This document shows positions 35,156 to 42,539 of a DNA stretch of 64,000 bases, piece by piece. The position numbers and the translations under genes were made by a program. The stretch's first letter is position 1; every line of letters starts with the position of its first letter. The notes beneath the pieces are model-generated. The model was not told the DNA's origin, did not search any database, and saw nothing but the letters and a program-made list of their open reading frames with translations. Location: the NCBI RefSeq assembly GCF_963667775.1, contig NZ_OY764015.1:502501-566500 (forward strand), in the 5' to 3' direction. The stretch is from an uncultured Trichococcus sp. GTDB lineage: Bacteria > Bacillota > Bacilli > Lactobacillales > Aerococcaceae.

Positions 35156-35980
35156 ATGAGCAAAAAAGCAATCGGTTTTATTGACTCTGGCGTCGGCGGC
35201 TTGACCGTTGTGAAACAAGCGATGAAACAGCTGCCCAACGAATCCATTTATTATCTGGGGGATTCCGCCAGATGCCCTTATGGACCAAGACCCAAAGAAG
35301 AAGTGATTCAATATACCTGGGAAATGACGCAGTTTCTGCTGAAGAAAGATATCAAAATGCTGGTGATTGCCTGCAATACGGCGACTGCAGCCGCCTTGGA
35401 CATCATCCGGGAGCGCGTGGACATTCCGGTGATCGGCGTCATCAACCCCGGCAGCCGCGCGGCCATCAAACATTCGAAAAATGAACGCATCGCTGTAATC
35501 GGCACAAAAGGTACCATCAACAGTGACGTTTACAAAAAAACGATCAAGGACAAAGACAAAGATATTTCAGTAATCAGCATGAGCTGTCCCAAGTTTGTGC
35601 CGCTTGTTGAAAGCAATCAGTACAGCGGATCAATCGCGAAAAAAGTAGTTGCGGAAACGCTGACCCCTTTGTTGAAGGAATCAATCGATACCCTGATTCT
35701 GGGATGCACGCATTATCCGCTTTTGACACCGCTCATCCAAAATGTAATGGGGCCTTGTGTGACGCTAATCGATTCCGGAGCCGAAACGGTATCGGAAGTG
35801 AGCACCTTATTGGATTATTTCCGTTTGGCGGAAAGTTCGCACAACAAGGAAGCCTCCGAATACCATTTCTATACGACGGGTTCGCCGAAGCTGTTTTCGG
35901 ATATCGCAGAGAACTGGCTTGGAAACAACCAGTTTTCGGTAGAAAAAGTTGATTTGGGAAATTTGATTAGCAATGATTGA
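35156..35980 (+). CDS. murI: Glutamate racemase
   Basis: 274 residues. Supplies D-glutamate for peptidoglycan. N-terminal [13 protein letters not shown], the first catalytic Cys in [11 protein letters not shown], and the second in [11 protein letters not shown]; substrate loop [11 protein letters not shown]. The Bacillus orthologue is named racE and lies in the same neighbourhood. ATG after AAAGGAAG. Followed at 15 bp by rdgB, beginning a racE-rdgB-yfcE-cbpB run. Confidence 0.96.
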   Translation: MSKKAIGFIDSGVGGLTVVKQAMKQLPNESIYYLGDSARCPYGPRPKEEVIQYTWEMTQFLLKKDIKMLVIACNTATAAALDIIRERVDIPVIGVINPGSRAAIKHSKNERIAVIGTKGTINSDVYKKTIKDKDKDISVISMSCPKFVPLVESNQYSGSIAKKVVAETLTPLLKESIDTLILGCTHYPLLTPLIQNVMGPCVTLIDSGAETVSEVSTLLDYFRLAESSHNKEASEYHFYTTGSPKLFSDIAENWLGNNQFSVEKVDLGNLISND

Positions 35981-35995
35981 GAAATGAGGGATACA

Positions 35996-36619
35996 ATGAC
36001 AGCAACTGAAAAAAAGAAGATTGTGATAGCGACCAAAAACCCAGGAAAAGCCAAGGATTTTGCTGTTCTGTTTGAACCGAAAGGCTACGAAGTCGTGACA
36101 TTATTGGATTATCCGGAAATTGAGGATGTGGAGGAAACCGGCTATACATTTGAAGCCAATGCTCGCAAGAAAGCTGAAACGATTGCCGAATTATTGGGCA
36201 TGACGGTTTTGGCGGATGATTCGGGTATTTGCATCGATGCTTTGGATGGTCAACCAGGGGTGTTTTCTGCCCGTTTCGCTGGAGCGGCAAAAAGCGATGC
36301 CGCCAACAATGCCAAGGTGCTGGCGTTGCTCGGGGCGCAGAAAGATCCGTCCCGGAAAGCGCACTTCCATTGTACCTTGGTATTGGCTCATCCGGATCGG
36401 GAGAGTCTGGTGGTCGAAGGGGATGTCGAAGGTGAAATCGCGGATTTCCCGAGCGGGGACAATGGTTTCGGATACGATCCGTTGTTTTATTTGCCTCACT
36501 TAGGCAAGACGATGGCGGAGTTGAGCGACACCGAAAAAAATCAGATCAGCCATCGCGCGAATGCCCTAAAAAAACTGGAAAATAGTTGGGCAGCTTGGCT
36601 GGAAAAGGAAGCGGACTAG
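35996..36619 (+). CDS. rdgB: Non-canonical purine NTP pyrophosphatase (RdgB/HAM1)
   Basis: 207 residues from ATG 35996, placed by GAGGG five bases upstream; the frame opens at 35984. Hydrolyses ITP, dITP and XTP to keep them out of nucleic acids. N-terminal IVIATKNPGKAKDF, then EANARKKAE, ADDSGICIDALDGQPGVFSA near residue 70, and GFGYDPLF near 157, all family signatures. The stop TAG directly abuts the ATG of yfcE. Confidence 0.96.
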   Translation: MTATEKKKIVIATKNPGKAKDFAVLFEPKGYEVVTLLDYPEIEDVEETGYTFEANARKKAETIAELLGMTVLADDSGICIDALDGQPGVFSARFAGAAKSDAANNAKVLALLGAQKDPSRKAHFHCTLVLAHPDRESLVVEGDVEGEIADFPSGDNGFGYDPLFYLPHLGKTMAELSDTEKNQISHRANALKKLENSWAAWLEKEAD

Positions 36620-37138
36620 ATGATCAAAATACTTGCAGTCAGCGATAGCCATGGCAAAAAAGATATTCTGAACGAATTGGCTTTGCGCTACACGAATCAG
36701 GTCGATTACTTTGTCCACTGTGGCGATTCGGAATTGAGCAGTTCCGATCTGATTTGGGGGATCATGTCCACAGTGATGGGGAATTGCGATTATGATTTTC
36801 AAATGAACGACGAATACCGATTCCAGGCTGGCGACCGGGATGTACTTGTTGTCCACGGGCATCGTCATTCTGTGCGGGACTCCGTTGCCGGTCTAAAAAA
36901 CGAAGCCCAACAAGCGAATGCCTCGTTGGTGTTTTATGGACATACCCATATTGCCAAAGCGGAGCAGGAGGATGGCATTTTATTCATCAATCCGGGCAGC
37001 ATCAGTCAACCGCGCGGAACGCTGATGGAAAAGACCTATTGCATCGTCACATTGGACGAGCAAACCGCCACAGTTACCTATTACAATGACCGCCATCAGG
37101 AGATGGCCGACATGAAAAAACGATTTCAAATGCTTTGA
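36620..37138 (+). CDS. YfcE/MJ0936-family metallophosphoesterase
   Basis: 172 residues. Calcineurin-like fold with metal ligands in ILAVSDSHGKKD, VHCGDSE, MGNCDYD, VVHGHRH and YGHTHIA. Family members hydrolyse phosphodiesters such as bis-p-nitrophenyl phosphate in vitro; the physiological substrate is unknown. The start codon touches the rdgB stop, so the two are translationally coupled, as ysnA-ysnB in Bacillus. Confidence 0.93.
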   Translation: MIKILAVSDSHGKKDILNELALRYTNQVDYFVHCGDSELSSSDLIWGIMSTVMGNCDYDFQMNDEYRFQAGDRDVLVVHGHRHSVRDSVAGLKNEAQQANASLVFYGHTHIAKAEQEDGILFINPGSISQPRGTLMEKTYCIVTLDEQTATVTYYNDRHQEMADMKKRFQML

Positions 37139-37149
37139 TCACATGTAAA

Positions 37150-37190
37150 GAAGGTGCTTCCGGCGGCATAGGCTCCGGATGGACACCTTT
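37150..37190 (+). promoter_or_regulatory. Intercistronic hairpin before cbpB
   Basis: AAGGTG-type arm and CACCTTT arm with inner TTCCGG/CCGGA pairing. Short T-run; may be a weak terminator or an RNA-stabilising hairpin. Confidence 0.45.
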
Positions 37191-37205
37191 TAGGAGGAAA
37201 TAGTA

Positions 37206-37706
37206 ATGATTAGTAGCGAAGTAGCCGGATTATTGCTGGACAATGACGCGTGTGGGGATCTGATGATCCTTAGCGAAAATGTTGCCAATGTGCATTGTTC
37301 GAATAACCTGAACCATGCGTTTCTGGTGCTGTCCCAAGTGAAGTATTCCGTCATCCCTGTGTTGGATTCCAAGTCCCGCATCAAAGGACTGATCTCCATA
37401 CCGATGATCATCAAGGCCATCACGGAAACCGATGCGATCCGATATGATAAGCTGGAGACGATAACAGTTGAAGAGGTGATGGATAGCGATGTCCAAACGA
37501 TCCGACCATGGACAGATCTTGAGGACATCCTGAATTACCTGATCGATCACAATTTCCTGTGCGTGACGGAGGATGACGGTAAGTTTATCGGCATCATCAC
37601 GCGCAAAGAGATTCTGACGAGAGTGAATCACTTGGTGCACGGTATCCACCGCATCTATAAATTAGAGGAAATAAAGGAGAAAGAAGAAGTGGCATCCAAA
37701 AGATAG
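37206..37706 (+). CDS. cbpB: CBS-domain protein, CbpB type (probable c-di-AMP receptor)
   Basis: 166 residues made of two CBS motifs (about 18-75 and 84-140: SVIPVLDSKSRIKGLISIPM; LCVTEDDGKFIGIITRKEI), then a charged tail. CbpB/DarB proteins in Listeria and Bacillus bind c-di-AMP and, when free, activate the stringent-response enzyme RelA or pyruvate carboxylase. That role is transferred from the family. The strong AGGAGGAAA site fixes the start. Its place behind racE-rdgB-yfcE is common in Lactobacillales. Confidence 0.85.
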   Translation: MISSEVAGLLLDNDACGDLMILSENVANVHCSNNLNHAFLVLSQVKYSVIPVLDSKSRIKGLISIPMIIKAITETDAIRYDKLETITVEEVMDSDVQTIRPWTDLEDILNYLIDHNFLCVTEDDGKFIGIITRKEILTRVNHLVHGIHRIYKLEEIKEKEEVASKR

Positions 37707-37744
37707 CAAGCGGATTTCTGCTTTAAGACTAACCTCATAAATCA

Positions 37745-37790
37745 AAAAAGTGCTTCACTTCCAATGTAATTGGAGGCGAAGCACTTTTTC
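37745..37790. terminator. Bidirectional terminator cbpB / mscS
   Basis: AAAGTGCTTC and GAAGCACTTT arms with A- and T-runs, between convergent genes. Confidence 0.9.
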
Positions 37791-37799
37791 GTATGGAGC

Positions 37800-38705
37800 T
37801 TATGCTTTCGGCACGGTGTACGGCATAGCCGGAATTTGGATGCCAGCCTCCATCAGTGCGGAACGGTAGCTTCCCAAGAATAGGTTTTGGATGCTGTACT
37901 GCTGGCCGTTCAATGTATAAAAGATAACCCGATAGGCAAGCTGGCCATTCCCTTTATCAGTGATGCCGATGACATTCGGGCCTTTGACGATTTCCGGATG
38001 TTCCGGCACGAGACGGTCATTGACGGTTTGGATGACCTGATTGACCGTTTCAAAATTGGTATCCGGATACAAGAGGATATCGATCATTGCCCGCATATCA
38101 TTTCGGGACAGGTTGCTGATTGTCGTGATGGTATGATTCGGCAAGAAATGCAGGGTTCCATCAAAACTCTTGATCTGTGTCGTCCTTAGACCGACATTCA
38201 CGACCGTGCCGTCGATGCCACCGATGACAACATGGTCCCCCACATCAAATTGCGATTCCAGGATGATGAAGAAACCATTGACGATATCATTGATGAATTG
38301 TTGTGCGCCAAGACCGATCGCCAGACCCGCCAGACCCGCACCGGCCACTAATGTCGCAATCGGAACACCCAGAATCGAGAGCACCCCGTAGATCAAAAAG
38401 AAGAACAGAAGATATCGCAAACCATTCTCGGCTATTTTATAGATGGTGGTAGCGCGGTTCTGCGTAATATGCTTGGTCAATATTTGCTTTTCGAAAGTCC
38501 GATGCAACACATAGTTGGATAAACGTTTTAAAATAAAAAAGATGAGCAACAAAAAAAGCAAGGTTATGCCTTTTGAGATAAACAAGCCCAATATCTCTTC
38601 CCAAGCGATGCTGTTCCACCATTTGATGAAAATGTTTGAATTTGTCACCACTTCCTCTATCAAATCTTGCGCAAGAGCACTGTCTTGTGTGCTTGCATCA
38701 TTCAT
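37800..38705 (-). CDS. Small-conductance mechanosensitive channel (MscS family)
   Basis: 301 residues. Three predicted membrane spans; the third, pore-lining one is LVAGAGLAGLAIGLGAQQFINDIVNG with the Gly/Ala packing pattern of MscS. A beta domain follows with FDVGDHVVIGGIDGTVVNVGLRTT and then the cytosolic alpha/beta vestibule. It opens under membrane tension to release solutes after osmotic downshock. The ATG follows GAGGGGA. Single gene on the minus strand. Confidence 0.94.
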   Translation of the reverse strand: MNDASTQDSALAQDLIEEVVTNSNIFIKWWNSIAWEEILGLFISKGITLLFLLLIFFILKRLSNYVLHRTFEKQILTKHITQNRATTIYKIAENGLRYLLFFFLIYGVLSILGVPIATLVAGAGLAGLAIGLGAQQFINDIVNGFFIILESQFDVGDHVVIGGIDGTVVNVGLRTTQIKSFDGTLHFLPNHTITTISNLSRNDMRAMIDILLYPDTNFETVNQVIQTVNDRLVPEHPEIVKGPNVIGITDKGNGQLAYRVIFYTLNGQQYSIQNLFLGSYRSALMEAGIQIPAMPYTVPKA

Positions 38706-38974
38706 AAAAATCCCCTCATTTCTAAAACAACTGTTACCATTGTATCAAATAACTTGAGTTATGAAAATGAGGATACGGTTACGGTTTTTTGAAGAAAATA
38801 TGTCTTGGGCATTAGGATCCATTTCCTGGTGAATCGGCATTGTTTAAAGGGGTTTCAATAGCATATAAGAAATGACTATGGTATCATTTTATTATAAATA
38901 GTATAAATCTTATATCAATTCATACAATGCTTTGACAGGTTTAAGTATGGATTAAGAAGGAGTGAGTACAAATA

Positions 38975-39439
38975 ATGGGATATGGTGAAATTGCAGCTTT
39001 GATAGCTGCGCTAGCTTTTGCGGTATTGGTGGTTTTCATCATCATGGCATTAAGGAAGGTCACAGACATCTTAGGCGAAGTTGAAAAAGTTACCCAGGAA
39101 GCGAATAAAAGCCTGGCCGTCATCACCAAAGATGTCGATCACTTGTCGATAGAAGTGGAGGGCTTACTGAATAAAGCCAACACGTTGGTGGACGATCTGA
39201 ACGGCAAAATCAGCAAGACAGATCCCTTATTCACCGCAATCGGCGATTTGGGTGTGACTGTATCTGATGTGAACCAATCGACCAGGAATTTGGCAGTATC
39301 ACTTAAAGGCGGAGGAAAAGGCGCGAAAAGTTCCTCGGGATCTTCCACTGTCGGAAAACTTGGAAGGACGGCAATGGCAATTGCCCGTCAACGGCAAGCT
39401 AAGAAAGAAACGAAGGACTCCAAGTTCAAAACTTACTGA
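38975..39439 (+). CDS. ytxG: DUF948 protein (YtxG-like)
   Basis: 154 residues. One N-terminal membrane span (about 4-26) followed by a helical region with a run of heptads (EVEKVTQEANKSLAVITKDVD, LIEVEG...LVDDLNG) and a basic tail. DUF948 proteins are small membrane-anchored coiled coils of unknown function, linked to general stress in Bacillus. Ribosome binding site AAGGAG. Followed at 40 bp by YtxH, and near ccpA as in Bacillus. Confidence 0.88.
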   Translation: MGYGEIAALIAALAFAVLVVFIIMALRKVTDILGEVEKVTQEANKSLAVITKDVDHLSIEVEGLLNKANTLVDDLNGKISKTDPLFTAIGDLGVTVSDVNQSTRNLAVSLKGGGKGAKSSSGSSTVGKLGRTAMAIARQRQAKKETKDSKFKTY

Positions 39440-39479
39440 AGAGTCAACCAAAACATAAACAAGAAGGAGATTGGGGATT

Positions 39480-39944
39480 ATGACAAAAAATAAAGGCGGA
39501 TTTGTATTAGGGGCAATCATCGGCGGGGCAGCTGCAGCCATAACAGCTTTATTGTTTGCGCCAAAGCCGGGTAAAGAATTGCGAGATGACATCACGGATG
39601 AAGTAAATAATCTGCTCGATACAGCACGTGATTACGCGGATATCGCTGTAGAGAAGGGCAATGAGTTCATGGATGTTGCAAAAGAAACTTCAGAAGACAT
39701 CAAAATCAATTTAAAAGATACTACCACATCGATCAAAACACAATTCACTGAAACGACCAAACATGTCGGTGACGACTTAAAGAAAGCGAAAGACGACATC
39801 AAAGAGAAAGCTACAGATGTAAAAGAATTTGCTTCTGTCATTGCCGAGGAAGGTAAAGAGGAAGCAGCTGCCGTAACGGAAGAGAAAAAAGCAGCGGTGG
39901 AAGAAAAAGTTGAAGCAATCAAAGATAGCGTGGAAGATATCTGA
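39480..39944 (+). CDS. ytxH: YtxH-like general stress protein
   Basis: 154 residues from ATG 39480 (frame opens at TTG 39471). N-terminal GGFVLGAIIGGAAAAITALLFAPKPGKELR is the YtxH signature: a glycine-rich membrane span ending in APKSGKE/RR-like residues. The remainder is a long amphipathic, Lys/Glu/Thr-rich helix resembling LEA-type or apolipoprotein-like repeats (about 11-residue periodicity). Function unknown; sigma-B linked in Bacillus. Terminator directly downstream. Confidence 0.88.
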   Translation: MTKNKGGFVLGAIIGGAAAAITALLFAPKPGKELRDDITDEVNNLLDTARDYADIAVEKGNEFMDVAKETSEDIKINLKDTTTSIKTQFTETTKHVGDDLKKAKDDIKEKATDVKEFASVIAEEGKEEAAAVTEEKKAAVEEKVEAIKDSVEDI

Positions 39945-39949
39945 GCAAC

Positions 39950-39981
39950 AAAAAAACAGGCATGTTGCCTGTTTTTTTTGT
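39950..39981 (+). terminator. ytxGH terminator
   Basis: AAACAGGCA and TGCCTGTTT arms and a long T-run. Confidence 0.9.
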
Positions 39982-40031
39982 TGCTTTGTGCATAGTTTTA
40001 GCGGGTTATTCCGCAGTGTGAACACGACCGA

Positions 40032-41141
40032 CTAATTGATAAGTTTCGAGTAGGCATCTATGCCAGTGGGTGTGTGCGTAAAGGATTCAAAGCCATCCGC
40101 AGTCACAAATCCGCAATCCTCGACTCTGACTCCGATGTCCCCTTCAATGTAGATGCCGGGTTCGATTGAGAAGCACATGCCTTCATTGAGGCGCATTTCA
40201 CTGCCTGCCATGATGGATGGGTATTCGTGCACACCTTGACCCAAACCGTGACCTAATCGATGGTTAAAGTAGCGGCCGTATCCCGCTTCTGAAATGATTG
40301 TCCGTGCTACGTCATCCAATTCGCCGGCTTTGATTCCGGGATGGACAGCAGCCATCGCTTCATCATGGGCTGCCAACACCAAAGTGTAGATCTTTTCTTG
40401 GTGCTCAGATGGCTCTTCACCAAAGAAGAGTGTCCGCGTCACATCACTGGCGTATCCCTCGTGCATGGTTCCTAAATCGAACAGCACAAACTGATTTTTC
40501 CTAAGTTTCGTCTCTCCGGGTACACCATGTGGACTGGCTGCATTTTCACCGAATAGTACCATGGTAGTGAAGCTCATTTCGGTTACGCCTCTTTTTTTCA
40601 GTTGGTATTCTATTTCTGCAACGACTTCCATTTCAGTGATGCCCTCGCGGAGTGTTTTAGCGCCTATCTTGATTGCTTCATCAGCCCAATAGCCTGCTTG
40701 TTTCATGAACTCGATCTCTTGTTCAGTTTTGATCAGGCGCATCTCTTGAAGTGTTTCACTGATGTTGTGTTCAAAAGTTGCTGTCGGAAAATGAGTCCGC
40801 AGGGCTTCCATGCGTTCCACTGTCAAAAAATCTTTTTCGATGGACCAGTTCGAAAGCGCTGAATGATTTTTTTTCATTCTTGTTGCCAATATTGCCCAAG
40901 GATCTTGCGTATCCTCGTAGCTGAACACCTCAAATTCCGGAGCGGTTTTCCGTGCATCGTTTTCTTCCAGGGCAGGGACAAACAGCAAAGGTTTGGCATC
41001 CTTGAACAGTACAGCCGCCAAAATCCGTTCATGCGGATCGCTCCTGTAGGAGGAAACATAAAAAACATTTTTTGGGTCATTGAGAAATACGATATCTACA
41101 TCTTGTCTTGTCATTAAATTAATAATTGTATTTAAAGGCAT
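40032..41141 (-). CDS. pepQ: Xaa-Pro dipeptidase PepQ
   Basis: 369 residues. M24 'pita-bread' metallopeptidase. Metal ligands are in LFDLGTMHEGYASDVTRT (Asp, Asp), NHRLGHGLGQGVHEYP (His), CFSIEPGIYIEG (Glu) and GVRVEDCG (Glu). Hydrolyses dipeptides with C-terminal proline, the last step of casein-peptide use in lactic acid bacteria. Divergently arranged from ccpA, as described for several lactobacilli. The ribosome binding site (AAGGAAGGTG) is somewhat far from the ATG. Confidence 0.94.
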   Translation of the reverse strand: MPLNTIINLMTRQDVDIVFLNDPKNVFYVSSYRSDPHERILAAVLFKDAKPLLFVPALEENDARKTAPEFEVFSYEDTQDPWAILATRMKKNHSALSNWSIEKDFLTVERMEALRTHFPTATFEHNISETLQEMRLIKTEQEIEFMKQAGYWADEAIKIGAKTLREGITEMEVVAEIEYQLKKRGVTEMSFTTMVLFGENAASPHGVPGETKLRKNQFVLFDLGTMHEGYASDVTRTLFFGEEPSEHQEKIYTLVLAAHDEAMAAVHPGIKAGELDDVARTIISEAGYGRYFNHRLGHGLGQGVHEYPSIMAGSEMRLNEGMCFSIEPGIYIEGDIGVRVEDCGFVTADGFESFTHTPTGIDAYSKLIN

Positions 41142-41367
41142 TTTTAATATGACACCTTCCTTTCTTTAGTATTATAGCATATAATTAGGGTTCGATTTTA
41201 GAATAATGCAATGTGAAATTTTCATGAAAACTTCAATAAAACGCTTGCATATCTCGTGAAACAATGTTAAATTCATTATAAGCTTGTAAAACAGTCAATA
41301 TTTACAACATTATGTTGAATAATGGATCATAAAAAATTGAAAACAATTGAGATAAGGAGCAACATAA
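41142..41367. promoter_or_regulatory. pepQ-ccpA divergent control region with possible cre site
   Basis: 226 bp, AT-rich. A TATAAT -10 on the minus strand (41171-41176) suits pepQ. At about 41236-41249 the sequence ATAAAACGCTTGCA matches 11 of 14 positions of the catabolite-responsive element consensus (TGWAANCGNTNWCA); a CcpA site is known in this intergenic region in lactobacilli. The match is weak. Confidence 0.4.
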
Positions 41368-42378
41368 ATGGAAAAACAAACGATTACAATTTACGATGTC
41401 GCTCGCGAAGCAAATGTCTCCATGGCAACTGTTTCCCGCGTAGTGAACGGTAATCCCAACGTAAAACCATCCACAAGGAAAAAGGTATTGGAAGTTATCG
41501 AACGTTTGGATTATAGACCGAATGCTGTCGCCCGTGGTTTGGCGAGCAAGAAAACAACGACTGTAGGGGTTATCGTCCCTGATGTCACAAACTTGTTCTT
41601 TTCATCGTTAGCACGAGGAATCGATGACATTGCTACAATGTATAAATATAATATTATTTTAGCGAACTCCGATCAAAATGATCAGAAAGAGATCCAAGTG
41701 CTGAACACGTTGCTTGCTAAACAAGTGGATGGAATCATCTATATGGGCAACAAGATTACGGATGAGCTGCGTGCAGAATTCTCACGTTCCAAAACGCCGG
41801 TCGTGCTGGCTGGAACAATCGATCCTGAGCAACAAGTAGGAAGCGTCAATATTGATTACATCGCTGCAACCGAAGAAGTCGTAGCGAACATGATCGCGAA
41901 CGGCAAGAAGCATATTGCTTTCGTATCGGCATCACTTTCAAATCCGATCAATGGACAATATCGCTTGAAGGGTTATAAGAACGCTTTGGTCAATGCAAAC
42001 ATTGCCTTTGATGAGGCTCTTGTCTTTGAATGCGAACCTACGCTTCAAAATGGAGAGTTATTGGCTGAGCAATTACTTGAAGCCGGTGTGGATGCAGCAT
42101 ACGTAGCTGGCGATGAACTAGCCATCGGCCTGCTGAATGGTATCATCAATTCCGATGTCAGTGTTCCTGAAGCATTCGAAGTCACTGCCAGCAACAATTC
42201 CCGCATTACAGAAATGGCCCGTCCAAAATTGACGTCCATTATGTTGCCTCTATATGATATCGGTGCTGTTGCGATGCGTTTGTTGACAAAAATCATGAAC
42301 AAGGAAGAAATTGATGAAAAATCCATCATTCTCCCATACAAAATCGTCAACAGAGGAACAACGTTACCTAAAAAATAA
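41368..42378 (+). CDS. ccpA: Catabolite control protein A
   Basis: 336 residues, LacI/GalR family. N-terminal helix-turn-helix ITIYDVAREANVSMATVSRV (6-25) with hinge helix NAVARGLASKKT, then a periplasmic-binding-protein-like core with GVIVPDVTNLFFSSLARG. With HPr-Ser46-P it binds cre sites and controls carbon use. The call rests on the close family match and the pepQ neighbour. ATG after AAGGAG; its own terminator follows. Confidence 0.95.
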   Translation: MEKQTITIYDVAREANVSMATVSRVVNGNPNVKPSTRKKVLEVIERLDYRPNAVARGLASKKTTTVGVIVPDVTNLFFSSLARGIDDIATMYKYNIILANSDQNDQKEIQVLNTLLAKQVDGIIYMGNKITDELRAEFSRSKTPVVLAGTIDPEQQVGSVNIDYIAATEEVVANMIANGKKHIAFVSASLSNPINGQYRLKGYKNALVNANIAFDEALVFECEPTLQNGELLAEQLLEAGVDAAYVAGDELAIGLLNGIINSDVSVPEAFEVTASNNSRITEMARPKLTSIMLPLYDIGAVAMRLLTKIMNKEEIDEKSIILPYKIVNRGTTLPKK

Positions 42379-42405
42379 TCGTTCCCTCCGAAAACCAATC
42401 AAGTC

Positions 42406-42444
42406 AAAAAGGCCCGGCATTCTCTCAGATGTTGGGCCTTTTTA
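42406..42444 (+). terminator. ccpA terminator
   Basis: AAAAAGGCCC and GGGCCTTTTT arms. Confidence 0.88.
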
Positions 42445-42506
42445 TGTTCAGTACAGAAACCGGGAATCTACGGTTTCGGATTTGATGGCGAGAAAAAACG
42501 ACAAAT

Positions 42507-42534
42507 AAAGGCTGCCCGTCGGGGCAGCCTTTTC
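42507..42534. terminator. Terminator of the PBP gene
   Basis: AAAGGCTGCCC and GGGCAGCCTTT arms just beyond the minus-strand stop codon; A-residues on the left give a T-run in the minus transcript. Confidence 0.85.
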
Positions 42535-42539
42535 GCTTA

